Below, in pieces: positions 50,347-59,616 of a stretch of 64,000 nt of DNA; positions within the stretch are counted from its first letter, which is position 1, and every line of letters begins with the position of its first letter. This DNA comes from Catenovulum sp052056295. GTDB lineage: Bacteria > Pseudomonadota > Gammaproteobacteria > Enterobacterales > Alteromonadaceae. The translations under genes and the position numbers were made by a program. The notes beneath the pieces are model-generated. The model was not told the DNA's origin and did no database searches. It worked only from the letters and a program-made list of their open reading frames with translations. The stretch is taken from NCBI RefSeq assembly GCF_052056295.1, contig NZ_CP182494.1, forward strand, positions 62,001 to 126,000, written 5' to 3'.

Positions 50347-52377
50347 ATGCGCTTAAAGCACTTAATGCTTGTTTGCTTGGTATTTCTAATGTCATTTGTT
50401 GCTAAGGCACAAATGAACATTCCTGATTTACCGGCACCGGGCAGTTCAAATTTCGCTAATTCAGACGTTTATACAGCTCAAGTTAAACAAGGCGCGGGGA
50501 GTTGGCAAACGCTACATATAAAACGCAACGATTCCCAAGACGAATTAATTACCAGTAATACCGGCGGTGTTTATAAAAATCGTTCTTTTCATTTTACGCC
50601 ATTTTCGTTCGATACAAATGCAGGGGCATTAACCATTCGGGTTACGAAAAACCAAAATACCATTAGTGAAAATGTGTCGTCTGGCGCAGCTAATGTCGAG
50701 GTTGTAAACGCTGACTCAACGCCAATTAAAATTGATAACAACACAATAGAGTTCACTCTTAATCAACCTAAATATGTATTGGTTAATTTTGCTGTGGCAA
50801 GTAATAAAAACACTTATAACGGCACTGAGGTGATTAAACGTCCGCTGGCCATTTTTGCGGATGAATTAAATTCAGATAATGATGAGCCTTTTGCTAACGC
50901 GGGCGAAACTAAAGTGGTTTACGACAGCTCAACAACTTACCAAGATATGTACAACGCAGACATTATTGTTTTCCGCGGTGGCTTTCACGATGTAAAAAAT
51001 CATCAAGCGCAAGGCGCAATTCCAGCAAACAATGGCAAAACCATTTGGTTGCATCCACGTGCTTTAGTCACAGGTTATATTGAACGTGCAACTGGCGGTG
51101 GTCTTGGTGATGATACTTTAGTTTATGGTCGCGGTGTTTTATATGGTGGTGATTTCCGCAATCCAGTAAACACACCAAATACAGGGCCTTATTGGAAACC
51201 AGATCAAAATAACAACAGCGGCACCGGCATGTTTGAAGCGGCAATTTTGGGTGATCGCGCAACACTACGTGGTTTAATTATTGCCGACATCATGTGGCAT
51301 GGTGTGGTGATGCGTAGCGACTCTGTTATTGAAAACGTAAAAATTTGGGGTTGGCATGGCAATAACGATGCATTTCGTCCGGGCAATGGCACGCTAGTTA
51401 AAAACAACTTTATTCGCGCAGTAGACGATGCTTTATATACTCGCGCAATTGTGGCTGAAGGTAATTTATTTTATCAAAGTTACAATGGGGCTATTGTAAC
51501 TTGTGGATGGGAAAATGTGGCTGATTCGGGTGATATCGTACTAAACAACAATGTTATTTATCGACCTGAATGGTCGGGTTTAGGCAATAACAATGGGGTA
51601 CTGGCATCGCAAATGGGGCCTTACTCAGAGTGTAAAAATATCGAGTTTAACAACACTGAAATCTATGGCCCCATAATTGGCATAACCAATTTAAAAGAAT
51701 CGAGTCGTTTAAGTAATTCAGTGTACGATCCAACCAAGCACCAAGGTACACCGGGAATACGCAATGTCACTTTTAACAATACCACTGTTTATGGTGATTT
51801 TACCGGCAAAAGTGTAATTGACCCAACCACCAATATAGTGATTGAAGATGTGGTATTTAATAACTTTAAAGTACTTGAACATAGCGCTAGTTATTTAGCT
51901 AACGCTGACCGCAGTACTTTTTTCCAAGGAGCGGGCGCTACAGATAACAGCGTTCTTAAAATTACAACTGGCAGTAATGCTGCAGTAGCGCAAGGTACTT
52001 ATTTCCTTGACCATGCTGCTTCGTTAAATCGATTACGTTATCAATCATCTTCTGACACTTGCATATTAGGCACTGGCACAGGTACTTGGTTTCAATGGCA
52101 AGTGGTACATACAGATGGCGAATGGTTTCAAATTGTTCACGTAGCAACCGGTAAAGTTTTAGGCTCAGAAAACGACCTTGATATTAATTTGTACACTGCA
52201 ACTTCAAGCGGCAGTGAATATCAATGGAAGTTTATTGATGAAGGTGAATACGGCCGAATTATTCATAGAGACAGTGGCCTGCGCATTCACTTTAACGAAA
52301 ATGGCACCATGTTTCAGTTAGGGCCAAACACTTGGACGGGCGATAGAACTAAGTGGAAATTTACTTCAGTTAATTAA
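50347..52377 (+). CDS. Right-handed beta-helix glycosidase (GH49/GH28-like) with C-terminal beta-trefoil-like domain
   Basis: The 676-residue secreted protein has a signal peptide ending AKAQ, an N-terminal beta-sandwich (about 25-165) as in dextranase-type enzymes, and a parallel beta-helix (about 230-530). WGWHGNNDAFRPGNGTL and FIRAVDDALYTR supply the Asp and Asp-Asp pattern of GH49 active sites. The C-terminal part (about 550-676; WFQWQVVHT, FQIVHVATGKVLG, YQWKFIDEGEYGRIIHRDSGLRI) looks like a ricin/CBM13-type sugar-binding module. GH49 enzymes act on dextran or pullulan. The match is distant, so the substrate is open. Confidence 0.65.
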   Translation: MRLKHLMLVCLVFLMSFVAKAQMNIPDLPAPGSSNFANSDVYTAQVKQGAGSWQTLHIKRNDSQDELITSNTGGVYKNRSFHFTPFSFDTNAGALTIRVTKNQNTISENVSSGAANVEVVNADSTPIKIDNNTIEFTLNQPKYVLVNFAVASNKNTYNGTEVIKRPLAIFADELNSDNDEPFANAGETKVVYDSSTTYQDMYNADIIVFRGGFHDVKNHQAQGAIPANNGKTIWLHPRALVTGYIERATGGGLGDDTLVYGRGVLYGGDFRNPVNTPNTGPYWKPDQNNNSGTGMFEAAILGDRATLRGLIIADIMWHGVVMRSDSVIENVKIWGWHGNNDAFRPGNGTLVKNNFIRAVDDALYTRAIVAEGNLFYQSYNGAIVTCGWENVADSGDIVLNNNVIYRPEWSGLGNNNGVLASQMGPYSECKNIEFNNTEIYGPIIGITNLKESSRLSNSVYDPTKHQGTPGIRNVTFNNTTVYGDFTGKSVIDPTTNIVIEDVVFNNFKVLEHSASYLANADRSTFFQGAGATDNSVLKITTGSNAAVAQGTYFLDHAASLNRLRYQSSSDTCILGTGTGTWFQWQVVHTDGEWFQIVHVATGKVLGSENDLDINLYTATSSGSEYQWKFIDEGEYGRIIHRDSGLRIHFNENGTMFQLGPNTWTGDRTKWKFTSVN

Positions 52378-52459
52378 TTGATTTAGGTTAATTACTAACT
52401 AGCTGAATAATTATTAACTTGGGCTGTCCGATTCGACAAACGGGTGGTAATCAAATCTG

Positions 52460-52548
52460 GCAGTCAATATGTGCAAAAAGCGCAAGCTTGGCAGTGAATT
52501 ATTTCACGCAGCCAAGCTTTTTGCGTCCCATTCGTTATGGCTTGTTAT
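52460..52548 (-). other. Decayed attC-like site on the minus strand
   Basis: The 21 bases at 52509-52529 are the exact reverse complement of 17883-17903 in attC-like site 2, and the flanking sequence aligns farther (AACAAGCCATAACGAA versus AACAAAGCCATTATGAA). The opposite arm (GCAAGCTTGGC) is also present. The right core has no clean GTTAG, so the site looks degenerate. It lies at the 3' end of a small minus-strand gene, as in a cassette. Confidence 0.65.
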
Positions 52549-52799
52549 ATGTTTGCTTTGCGCGAGCCAACTATTGAAAACCAAAAGAATGCTATACCAG
52601 CCAGCACAACACCCAAAGCAGTGTGATTTGGCTCGATACTACGAATATAGATTAGCGGTGTACCTGCCATTACAAGTGATACAAGAGAATAAGCTATTTT
52701 TGGCCACACCTTTATACCGCTGATACTTTTTCGCCAGATATTGAGAAAGTAAGTACCTAATGGTATGAAAATAATTAGAAATATTTCAAAGATATACAT
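52545..52799 (-). CDS. Small membrane protein, cassette-like
   Basis: The internal ATG at 52799 is the likeliest start (MYIFEIFLIIF), giving 84 residues; a GTG frame from 52838 overlaps the preceding intergenic sequence. It has three hydrophobic segments (about 2-20, 32-50, 63-78). No family was recognised. The stop codon falls within the attC-like site, as in integron cassettes. Function unknown. Confidence 0.55.
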   Translation of the reverse strand: MYIFEIFLIIFIPLGTYFLNIWRKSISGIKVWPKIAYSLVSLVMAGTPLIYIRSIEPNHTALGVVLAGIAFFWFSIVGSRKANI

Positions 52800-52848
52800 G
52801 TCCACTAAAAACGCCTTGCTCTTCGCTGTATGTGTCACTTGTTAGCAT

Positions 52849-53325
52849 TTACGCTGCCAAACGTTCCATTATGTAATTCTTTAGCTTTACGCCACGCATA
52901 GATACCGTATTTTCTCTAATTACTACAAAACCATTTTTTTCAAAGAAGGGTTTCGCGGTAATACTCACATGAGAGTAAACACGATCTAGGTTTGAATGCT
53001 TTAAAAGAGTGGCCATTAGCGCACTCCCAACCCCTTTTGACTGATACATTGAACCTACAAAAAAGTGGTCGATATATCCGTCGCTTTGGATATCTGCATA
53101 GCCTGCAATATTACCGTTGAATTTTGCAATATATGGTTTTATACCTTCTACCCGATCTCTCCATTTTTCAGCATTATACTCTGATGGAATCCAAGCACGT
53201 ATCTGGTCAGGGGTGTAATCTCTACTGCAGACATCTCCAATTGCCGAAGTAAATACGTTAAAGAGCTCTAGCTCTACGCCCTTGTAATATGGTTGTATCG
53301 TGATCATAGAAGCTAAAGCCTTCAT
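52849..53325 (-). CDS. GNAT-family N-acetyltransferase
   Basis: The 158-residue protein has the GNAT acetyl-CoA motif MYQSKGVGSALMATLL (about 91-106) and the late FFEKNGFVVIRE. The length is typical. The start may be MKAL or the internal M at residue 7. It may be a cassette gene, since it stands next to an attC-like site and its 3' end runs into CTAACAAG-type sequence (52840). Substrate unknown. Confidence 0.85.
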   Translation of the reverse strand: MKALASMITIQPYYKGVELELFNVFTSAIGDVCSRDYTPDQIRAWIPSEYNAEKWRDRVEGIKPYIAKFNGNIAGYADIQSDGYIDHFFVGSMYQSKGVGSALMATLLKHSNLDRVYSHVSITAKPFFEKNGFVVIRENTVSMRGVKLKNYIMERLAA

Positions 53326-53341
53326 AATTGCATTGTATGGT

Positions 53342-53656
53342 TTACTTTAACCTTTCGTTACACACTGGGCATGAGTCAGGGTTTAACTCCCACCACTGTC
53401 CCCTAACCAACTTACCATTATAGTTTAGATATTTAAATTGAGCCGTACCGCACTTAGGACAGGTGTTAAATACCATTTGAATGAATATCGCGATCACAAC
53501 CGAGGTAAAAGCCAACCAAAACAAACAAACTTGCTCAGTTTTAGAAATTAAGTGAAATAACACAACAAATATAAAAACAGCAATGCAAGTTTTCAAAACG
53601 GGTAAAAACTTAGCCCTTTTTTGTTGATAAATTTTCGCTGAACTCTCAACTTTCAT
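53342..53656 (-). CDS. Small membrane protein with zinc-ribbon tail
   Basis: The 104-residue protein has two hydrophobic segments (about 23-40 and 47-63) and a C-terminal C-P-K-C...C-P-V-C zinc ribbon (about 66-101). It is 16 bp upstream of the GNAT gene on the same strand, so they may be transcribed together. No function recognised. Confidence 0.65.
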   Translation of the reverse strand: MKVESSAKIYQQKRAKFLPVLKTCIAVFIFVVLFHLISKTEQVCLFWLAFTSVVIAIFIQMVFNTCPKCGTAQFKYLNYNGKLVRGQWWELNPDSCPVCNERLK

Positions 53657-53847
53657 GTAAACCTAACAGCTATCTACCATGAATTTGCGCTTTCTACATT
53701 GTTGTAAATTTGCTAACTCATGAATAAAAAATAATTAATTTCAAAAACTTAGTCGATTTGAAATTAAAGTCAATCATATTTTACATCAATAAACGCCAAT
53801 GCCTGTGCGAAACAGAGAATATTTGGCTGCACACCCAGCCAAATGTT

Positions 53848-54540
53848 TTAGCTAAAACTATCTGTCGCCAAGCGTTTTTCAACTTCTTTTAGGTGATGCA
53901 TAGTTGTTGTTTTTGCTAATTCTTCATCTCGCTGCATTAGCGCATTTAGCATATTGCGGTGTTCTTCTAATACTGCATCAGCATTGTTTTGGCGTAGTTT
54001 ATGGTGAAATTGTTTGTTTACGACTGATGTTTGTCGTGCCTGCCACAGCCATTCATAGAGTGAAATCAAAGCGTTATTTCGTGTTGCTCGTACTATAGTT
54101 AGGTGAAACTTTTGGTCGATTTTTTCCGCTTTGGCAATATCACCTTGTTCCGATGCCACTTGCATGGCTGTGGTTAATTGCATTAACTCATGCAATTCGC
54201 TGTTGCTGATGCGAGTTGCAGCTAATTTGGCCGCTTCGGTTTCTAAAATTAACCGAGTTTCTAATATTTCAAACGGGCTAGGGAATTCGTCGGCCAATTC
54301 AATTGGGTTAGCGGCTATAGGTTCTAATGCGTAAATGCCTGAGCCAGTTCTAATTTCAACCACTTGGTTAACTTCTAGAGCTATCATTGCTTCGCGTATG
54401 GTTGAGCGACTTACATTATATTTAGCTGCAAGATCTCGTTCTGACGGAAATCGCTCGCCAGGTTTTATTTCACCAGCAGATATTTCTGCGGCTAACTTGG
54501 TAGCAATTTGGATATATAAGCGTTTTTGGGAATTTTCCAT
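53848..54540 (-). CDS. GntR/FadR-type transcriptional regulator
   Basis: The 230-residue regulator has an N-terminal GntR winged helix (about 8-70: GERFPSERDLAAKYNVSRSTIREAMIAL) and a C-terminal FCD ligand domain (about 85-225) with the metal-ligand Asp and His residues (DQKFHLTIVRATRN, HRNMLNALMQRD, TMHHL). FCD regulators usually sense hexuronates, lactate or other carboxylates. It is divergent from the dehydrogenase operon at 54714. Near-identical TTGGTCAGGCCAA-type sites occur in its own upstream region and at two target promoters, so it likely represses itself and that regulon. Confidence 0.92.
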   Translation of the reverse strand: MENSQKRLYIQIATKLAAEISAGEIKPGERFPSERDLAAKYNVSRSTIREAMIALEVNQVVEIRTGSGIYALEPIAANPIELADEFPSPFEILETRLILETEAAKLAATRISNSELHELMQLTTAMQVASEQGDIAKAEKIDQKFHLTIVRATRNNALISLYEWLWQARQTSVVNKQFHHKLRQNNADAVLEEHRNMLNALMQRDEELAKTTTMHHLKEVEKRLATDSFS

Positions 54541-54609
54541 AACTGGCGATTAAACGTAAAAAGCAACTAAGCTTATTATGCCTAAATAATTATTAGTTTA
54601 AAACCAACA

Positions 54610-54620
54610 TGGCCTGACCA
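54610..54620. promoter_or_regulatory. GntR operator copy 1
   Basis: TGGCCTGACCA is the reverse complement of the core in copies 2 and 3. It lies in the divergent region, 70 bp from the GntR gene start, so it probably gives autoregulation. Confidence 0.7.
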
Positions 54621-54655
54621 TTTTAAATTTAGCTAAACGCTAGGTTAATTCTTAG

Positions 54656-54702
54656 TTGACTCGGTAAATTAAATGCTCTTACAATAAATTGGTCAGGCCA
54701 AT
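54656..54702 (+). promoter_or_regulatory. Promoter of the oxidoreductase operon with GntR operator copy 2
   Basis: TTGACT (54656-54661) and TACAAT (54680-54685) with an 18-bp spacer are followed at once by ATTGGTCAGGCCAAT (54688-54702), a near-perfect palindrome covering the transcription start. This geometry is that of repression. Confidence 0.8.
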
Positions 54703-54713
54703 GTGGAGTCGGA

Positions 54714-57095
54714 ATGCTTTTAACTAACAAAAATTCTAAATTAAAGCTGGTGTTCGCTTTTGTTTTTGCAGGAATAACAACTCATTCAATTGCTGCGGAT
54801 GCGACGGATAACAATAAACAGCAAATGAGCGAGAAAAATCCAGGGGACAGAGAAGGGCACAATATGCAAGAAGTTGTGCCAAGGGAAGCTATTCCCCCTG
54901 CGCCCATTCTAAATACCCAAGATGCACTTAACTCATTTGTACTGCATGATGATTTTGCGCTAGAAGTCATAGCAGATAGCCCGCTAGTCTTTGATCCGGT
55001 GGTTGTGCAATACGATGCCTCGGGCAATTTGTGGGTAGTGGAAATGACTACATTTATGCCAGATGCAGAAGCAAACGGAGAAATGCAGCATGAAAGCCAA
55101 ATTGTAGTATTGCGCGACAAAAACAATGATGGTGTTATGGATGAGCGTCAGGTTATTTTAGAAAAATTGCTGTTGCCACGAGCGCTGGCTTTTGTTCAAG
55201 GTGGCATTTTATGGGCAGACCAGCAAAAATTGTACTTTACTGAAGTTTCGCATAAATCAGATAAATTTACTGTTGGTCAAACCGAGGTTATCGATGGCGA
55301 ATATGCTGCAGGTGGCAATGTAGAACACAAACCTAATGGTTTGTTGTATAGCTTAGATAATTGGTACTACAGCGCTAAATCTGAGATTAAATATCGACCT
55401 TACCCTTTAACCGCTGATATTCCTGCTGGTGGCGAGGAGATATATCGCAATCATTTATGGAAAATGGTTAGAGCGCGTACTGAATATAGAGGGCAGTGGG
55501 GCATTAGCCAAGATGATTATGGCCGTCATTATTTCAATTTTAATTCTAGTTCTATCCTAACAACGTCATTTTTGCCGGATGTTGCCATTCGTAATCCAAA
55601 ACATAAATTTCCCAAAGCTATTTTAGGTCAAGTGGTTGGTACAACTGATATTTACCCAGTTCGAGTTACCCCAGGTATTAATCGTGGTTATCTAGAAGGT
55701 ATGCTGGATGAAAAGTATCGTTTACGTCACCACACTGCGGCTTGTGGGCCGTTAGTTTATCGAGGTAACCAATTTCCAGCAGAATATTATGGTATAGGCT
55801 TAGTTGCTGAGCCTGCGGCTAATTTAGTTAAGGCGACGCGCATTTTGGAGCAAGATGGTGTGGTTGCTGGTGAAAATTTATTTGAGAAACAAGAAATTCT
55901 CGCCTCGACCGATGAACGTTTTCGGCCGGTTAATGCCTACAATGCACCTGATGGTACAGTCACGCTCGTTGATTTTTACCACGGTATTATTCAGCATCGA
56001 ACCTATTTAACCACTTATTTACGCCAACAAATAACTATGCGCGAATTAGAGCGCAACAAGCATATTGGGCGCATTTATCGCTTAAAACATAAAAAATCAG
56101 CCGTTAAAAGAAATAACTATTTAGATAAAGTTGCAGTTGCAGAGCTAGTGTCTTATCTCGGTCACGACAATGGTTGGCACAGAGATATGGCGAAACAAAT
56201 AATTGTTATGCAGCAATACCAGCAGCTAGTGCCAGAGTTGAAAAAGCTTGCAAGCCGCAGTGATAATCCATTGGCGAAAATAAACGCACTCTGGACGTTA
56301 GAAGGTTTAGGTGTGGTTGATTTTGCTGTGTTAAAACAGGCCGCTTTATCGAACCAGCCTAAAGTTTTAGCAACTGTATACCGACTTGCCGAAAAATTAC
56401 CAACTAACGCTGACATTCAAAAGTGGTTGTATCAACAAGCTTTAGTTGTAAATCCACAAAGTAAAAATGCACTAGAGCTGGCTTGTGGTACTCATAAAGC
56501 TTGGGCTGCATTGGCTTACATCATCAATAAATTCGCGTTATCTGACTTTAGCTTGGCCGCTCTGGCGGATGCCGAAGCCGCTTTTTTAGCTGAGCAAGGT
56601 CAGCAAATATCAGAACAAAGTGCTAATAAAATCAGAGCAGTTATGAATGTTCAATCGGTTGATAATTCAATGGCGCATTTATCTGAATCTCAAGTAGAGA
56701 GTTTTAACCGCGGGAAAGGTTTTTATCAAGGTGCAGCCGCCTGTTTTGGTTGCCATGGTAAAGATGGTGAAGGTAGCTCCATTGTGCCACCACTTAACAA
56801 GAGTGAATGGGTTGTGGGATCGAGTGCTAGGTTGGCGGCAATATTGTTGCACGGTTTTACCGGCCCTATGACAGTGAATGGTCAAGCTTATAACTCGCCT
56901 ATGTCTATGCCTGGGCTTGCCGGTAATAGTGAGTTTAGCGATCAAGATTTGGCAGATATCGCCACTTATATTCGTAATGCTTGGAACAATAGCAGTAGTG
57001 CTGTTGAGAGCACTGAAGTAACCAAAGTGCGTCAACAAACAGCGCAACAAAACCAGCCGTTTACCACAGAAACAATACAAGACAATTTTAATTAA
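54714..57095 (+). CDS. Periplasmic PVC-type sorbosone-dehydrogenase-like protein with C-terminal cytochrome c
   Basis: The 793-residue protein has a signal peptide (about 1-27, ending SIAA). The first 430 residues form a beta-propeller (LHDDFALEVIADSPLVFDPVVVQYDASGNLWV, DKNNDGVMDER), similar to L-sorbosone or glucose dehydrogenases of the membrane-bound planctomycete-type. A helical HEAT-like middle follows, then a cytochrome c domain with CFGCH at 677-681 and a Met ligand near SMPGLAG. It likely oxidises a sugar or sugar acid and passes electrons through heme. It leads a four-gene operon under GntR control; the next gene overlaps by 1 bp. Confidence 0.85.
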   Translation: MLLTNKNSKLKLVFAFVFAGITTHSIAADATDNNKQQMSEKNPGDREGHNMQEVVPREAIPPAPILNTQDALNSFVLHDDFALEVIADSPLVFDPVVVQYDASGNLWVVEMTTFMPDAEANGEMQHESQIVVLRDKNNDGVMDERQVILEKLLLPRALAFVQGGILWADQQKLYFTEVSHKSDKFTVGQTEVIDGEYAAGGNVEHKPNGLLYSLDNWYYSAKSEIKYRPYPLTADIPAGGEEIYRNHLWKMVRARTEYRGQWGISQDDYGRHYFNFNSSSILTTSFLPDVAIRNPKHKFPKAILGQVVGTTDIYPVRVTPGINRGYLEGMLDEKYRLRHHTAACGPLVYRGNQFPAEYYGIGLVAEPAANLVKATRILEQDGVVAGENLFEKQEILASTDERFRPVNAYNAPDGTVTLVDFYHGIIQHRTYLTTYLRQQITMRELERNKHIGRIYRLKHKKSAVKRNNYLDKVAVAELVSYLGHDNGWHRDMAKQIIVMQQYQQLVPELKKLASRSDNPLAKINALWTLEGLGVVDFAVLKQAALSNQPKVLATVYRLAEKLPTNADIQKWLYQQALVVNPQSKNALELACGTHKAWAALAYIINKFALSDFSLAALADAEAAFLAEQGQQISEQSANKIRAVMNVQSVDNSMAHLSESQVESFNRGKGFYQGAAACFGCHGKDGEGSSIVPPLNKSEWVVGSSARLAAILLHGFTGPMTVNGQAYNSPMSMPGLAGNSEFSDQDLADIATYIRNAWNNSSSAVESTEVTKVRQQTAQQNQPFTTETIQDNFN

Positions 57096-58255
57096 TGGGC
57101 AAGCAAATGGATGCAAACATAGTCAAGTTAGGTGTGATTGGTTTAGGCAATATCGCGCAACAACACATAAACAATATTCTGCAAGGTGAAGTTGAAAATA
57201 TTCAGTTAACCGCTGTATGTTCGCGTCAGCAACCAGAAAATGAGTTGGCAGGCGTTCAGCACTTTAGCAGCTACCAACAATTAATAGATTCTGGCTTGGT
57301 GAACGCTGTATTAATAGCTACACCAACTATGTCGCATTATGAAATTGCCCAATACGCGCTCGAAAAAGACATTCATGTATTGTTAGAAAAACCCATAGGT
57401 TTGTCTGCGTATGAAGGTGAAAAGTTAGTTGCCAGTACGCAGCCAGGCACCCAATTTGCCCTGATGTTAAACCAAAGAACCGATGCCAATTACGTTAAAA
57501 TTAAACAAATAGTTGACTCAGGTGTGCTAGGTGCGATTACCCGTACTCATTGGACTATGACAAATTGGTTTAGACCCGAAATTTATTTTCAAGCAAGCGA
57601 CTGGCGCGCAACATGGAAAGGTGAGGGCGGCGGCGCTTTAGTAAACCAATGCATTCATAACATTGATATTTTTCAGTGGATTTGTGGTGTACCAGTAGCC
57701 ATTAACGGCTTTTGTGAATTTGGTAAATATCACGATATTGAAGTAGAAGATGAAGTGACTGCTTACTTTCGTTATGCCAACAAAGCGACAGGTGTTTTTG
57801 TAGCATCAACCGGCGAAGCGCCAGGTGTGAATCGTTTTGATGTAATTGGTGATAAAGGCAGTTTACATTTTGACTCTGGCAAATTGATTCAAAAACTCAA
57901 CAAACAGAGCACACAAACATTTAGCCGCAATACCACAGATATGTTTGGTATGCCGGAAGTTGCAACAACTGACGTTACTGTCAATGATAAAGTAAACCAG
58001 CACGCAATTATCTTGAATAACTTTGTTCGCGCTATTTTGTTTGGCGAACCTTTAATGACACCTGCGCACGCGGGTTTAGCATCACTTGATATTGCTAATG
58101 GCATTTTAATGTCGAGTTGGACAAATCAACAGGTGTCACTGCCGTTAGATCGCCAAGCCTACCAACAGCAATTAGAGCGAAAAATCGCATCCTCTAAGTT
58201 ACGAATTAAGAGCAATATTCAAGCAACTGTTGATATGAGCAAATCATACCGCTAA
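57095..58255 (+). CDS. Gfo/Idh/MocA-family oxidoreductase 1
   Basis: The 386-residue NAD(P)-dependent enzyme has the Rossmann motif GVIGLGNIAQQHI (about 14-26), HVLLEKPIG (catalytic Lys), and GGALVNQCIHNIDIFQWI with the conserved Asp and His. No signal peptide is seen, so it is cytoplasmic. The ATG overlaps the preceding stop; another start at 57107 (MDANIVK) is possible. Family members oxidise sugars or inositols, often at C-3 or C-1. The substrate here is inferred from context only. Confidence 0.92.
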   Translation: MGKQMDANIVKLGVIGLGNIAQQHINNILQGEVENIQLTAVCSRQQPENELAGVQHFSSYQQLIDSGLVNAVLIATPTMSHYEIAQYALEKDIHVLLEKPIGLSAYEGEKLVASTQPGTQFALMLNQRTDANYVKIKQIVDSGVLGAITRTHWTMTNWFRPEIYFQASDWRATWKGEGGGALVNQCIHNIDIFQWICGVPVAINGFCEFGKYHDIEVEDEVTAYFRYANKATGVFVASTGEAPGVNRFDVIGDKGSLHFDSGKLIQKLNKQSTQTFSRNTTDMFGMPEVATTDVTVNDKVNQHAIILNNFVRAILFGEPLMTPAHAGLASLDIANGILMSSWTNQQVSLPLDRQAYQQQLERKIASSKLRIKSNIQATVDMSKSYR

Positions 58256-58265
58256 GGATTAATTT

Positions 58266-59609
58266 ATGTCGTTAGATAATTTACAAGCTCTATCACAACA
58301 GCCATGGTTTAAGCGTGTGCCTGCTTATGTCAAATTAAGTGGCCCGGGTTGGTTGCAAGGCGCTATGACTTTAGGTGGTGGCAGTGCGGTTACTTCTCTA
58401 ACCATAGGCGCTACTTTTGGTTACGAATTATTGTGGGTGCAACCTATCGCCATGATAATTGGCTGCATCATGTTATTTGCTTTGTCGCATCAAACATTAC
58501 ACACCCAAGTTAAACCTTTTTCAGCAATGAAAAAACACGTCAGCGTGTATCTCGCTTGGGGCTGGGCGATTGCAGCTTTTGCTTCGTCAATTATTTGGGG
58601 CTTTGCCCATTACCCTTTAAGCGCAGGTATGCTTGAAGAAATTATTGCTGTTAGCACAGGTGTTACTGTCGATAATGACTCTGGGTTAGATCACGATATC
58701 TATCTACTCATTTTAGCTTTGCTGGTTTGGGCAGGATGTGCCTATACAGCTTGGAGTTATGGCTCGCATGGCCGTGCAGTTAAAGTATTTGAAACTGGGA
58801 TTAAATTACTCAGCGGTATGATCATTATTGCGTTTGCTTGGGTTGTAATAAGCGCTGCGCTTAACGGTAAAATTAACTGGGTCGCGGTTTTAGCTGGTTT
58901 TGTGCCGACATCCCTGCCAACTGATGGTGCTGGCGTTACCGTTGTCATGGCGGCACTAGGCAGTGCAGTTGGTATCAATATGACCTTTATTTACGGCTAC
59001 ACCTTATTGCATAAAAAATGGAATAAACAGCATGCCGAATTGGCGCGCTACGATATTGCACTAGGTTTAGTGCTGCCATATTTTTTAGTCACAAGTTTAA
59101 TTTCTATCGCAGCGGCTGGGGCGTTTTTCGGCTCTGATATGGATATTCAAGGTAAGTTAAGCCCAATGCAAGCAGGCACTATGTTTATGTCGGCCGGATT
59201 AGACGAAGTAACTAGTCGTTTAATATTTGCCTTTGGCATTTTAGGCATGGCTGTTGGCTCGTTAGTAATGCATATGTTGTGTTGTGGCTCTGCTGCAGCG
59301 GCTATGTTTAACTGGCCGGAAGATGGCTTCAAATACAAGCTCGCTTTGCTTGCGCCAACACCTGCTGTACTTGGGGTATTTTATTGGTCACAAATGGGCC
59401 CTTACCTAGTAGTGCCGACCTCAGCAATTTGTGGGTTTTTATTGCCTATCGCTTATATAGGTTGGGCGCTGTTAAACAATAATAAAGCTTATTTAGGTGA
59501 TGCAACGCCAGTTGGACGCAACAAACTAGTTTTTAATGCAGCAATGGCTTTATGTATAGCAGCAGTGCTATCAAGTGTTGTTTACGCAATGATTATCAAG
59601 TTAGGTTAA
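58266..59609 (+). CDS. Nramp-like membrane permease in a sugar operon
   Basis: The 447-residue protein has about 11 hydrophobic segments, with a start GPGWLQGAMTLGGGSAVTSLTIG related to the first helix of Nramp transporters. The metal-selective DPGN is missing (the equivalent reads LGGGSA), and no clear MPH motif is seen, so divalent-metal transport is doubtful. Such Nramp-related proteins occur in oxidoreductase and sugar operons of other bacteria. It lies 10 bp after Gfo/Idh 1 and 7 bp before Gfo/Idh 2. It may import an organic substrate for them (inference). Confidence 0.75.
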   Translation: MSLDNLQALSQQPWFKRVPAYVKLSGPGWLQGAMTLGGGSAVTSLTIGATFGYELLWVQPIAMIIGCIMLFALSHQTLHTQVKPFSAMKKHVSVYLAWGWAIAAFASSIIWGFAHYPLSAGMLEEIIAVSTGVTVDNDSGLDHDIYLLILALLVWAGCAYTAWSYGSHGRAVKVFETGIKLLSGMIIIAFAWVVISAALNGKINWVAVLAGFVPTSLPTDGAGVTVVMAALGSAVGINMTFIYGYTLLHKKWNKQHAELARYDIALGLVLPYFLVTSLISIAAAGAFFGSDMDIQGKLSPMQAGTMFMSAGLDEVTSRLIFAFGILGMAVGSLVMHMLCCGSAAAAMFNWPEDGFKYKLALLAPTPAVLGVFYWSQMGPYLVVPTSAICGFLLPIAYIGWALLNNNKAYLGDATPVGRNKLVFNAAMALCIAAVLSSVVYAMIIKLG

Positions 59610-59616
59610 ATAATTC

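Noticed and set aside
52469..52723. Plus-strand reading frame across the attC-like site
   Set aside because: It overlaps the hairpin and a minus-strand membrane gene, and its product has no recognisable features.
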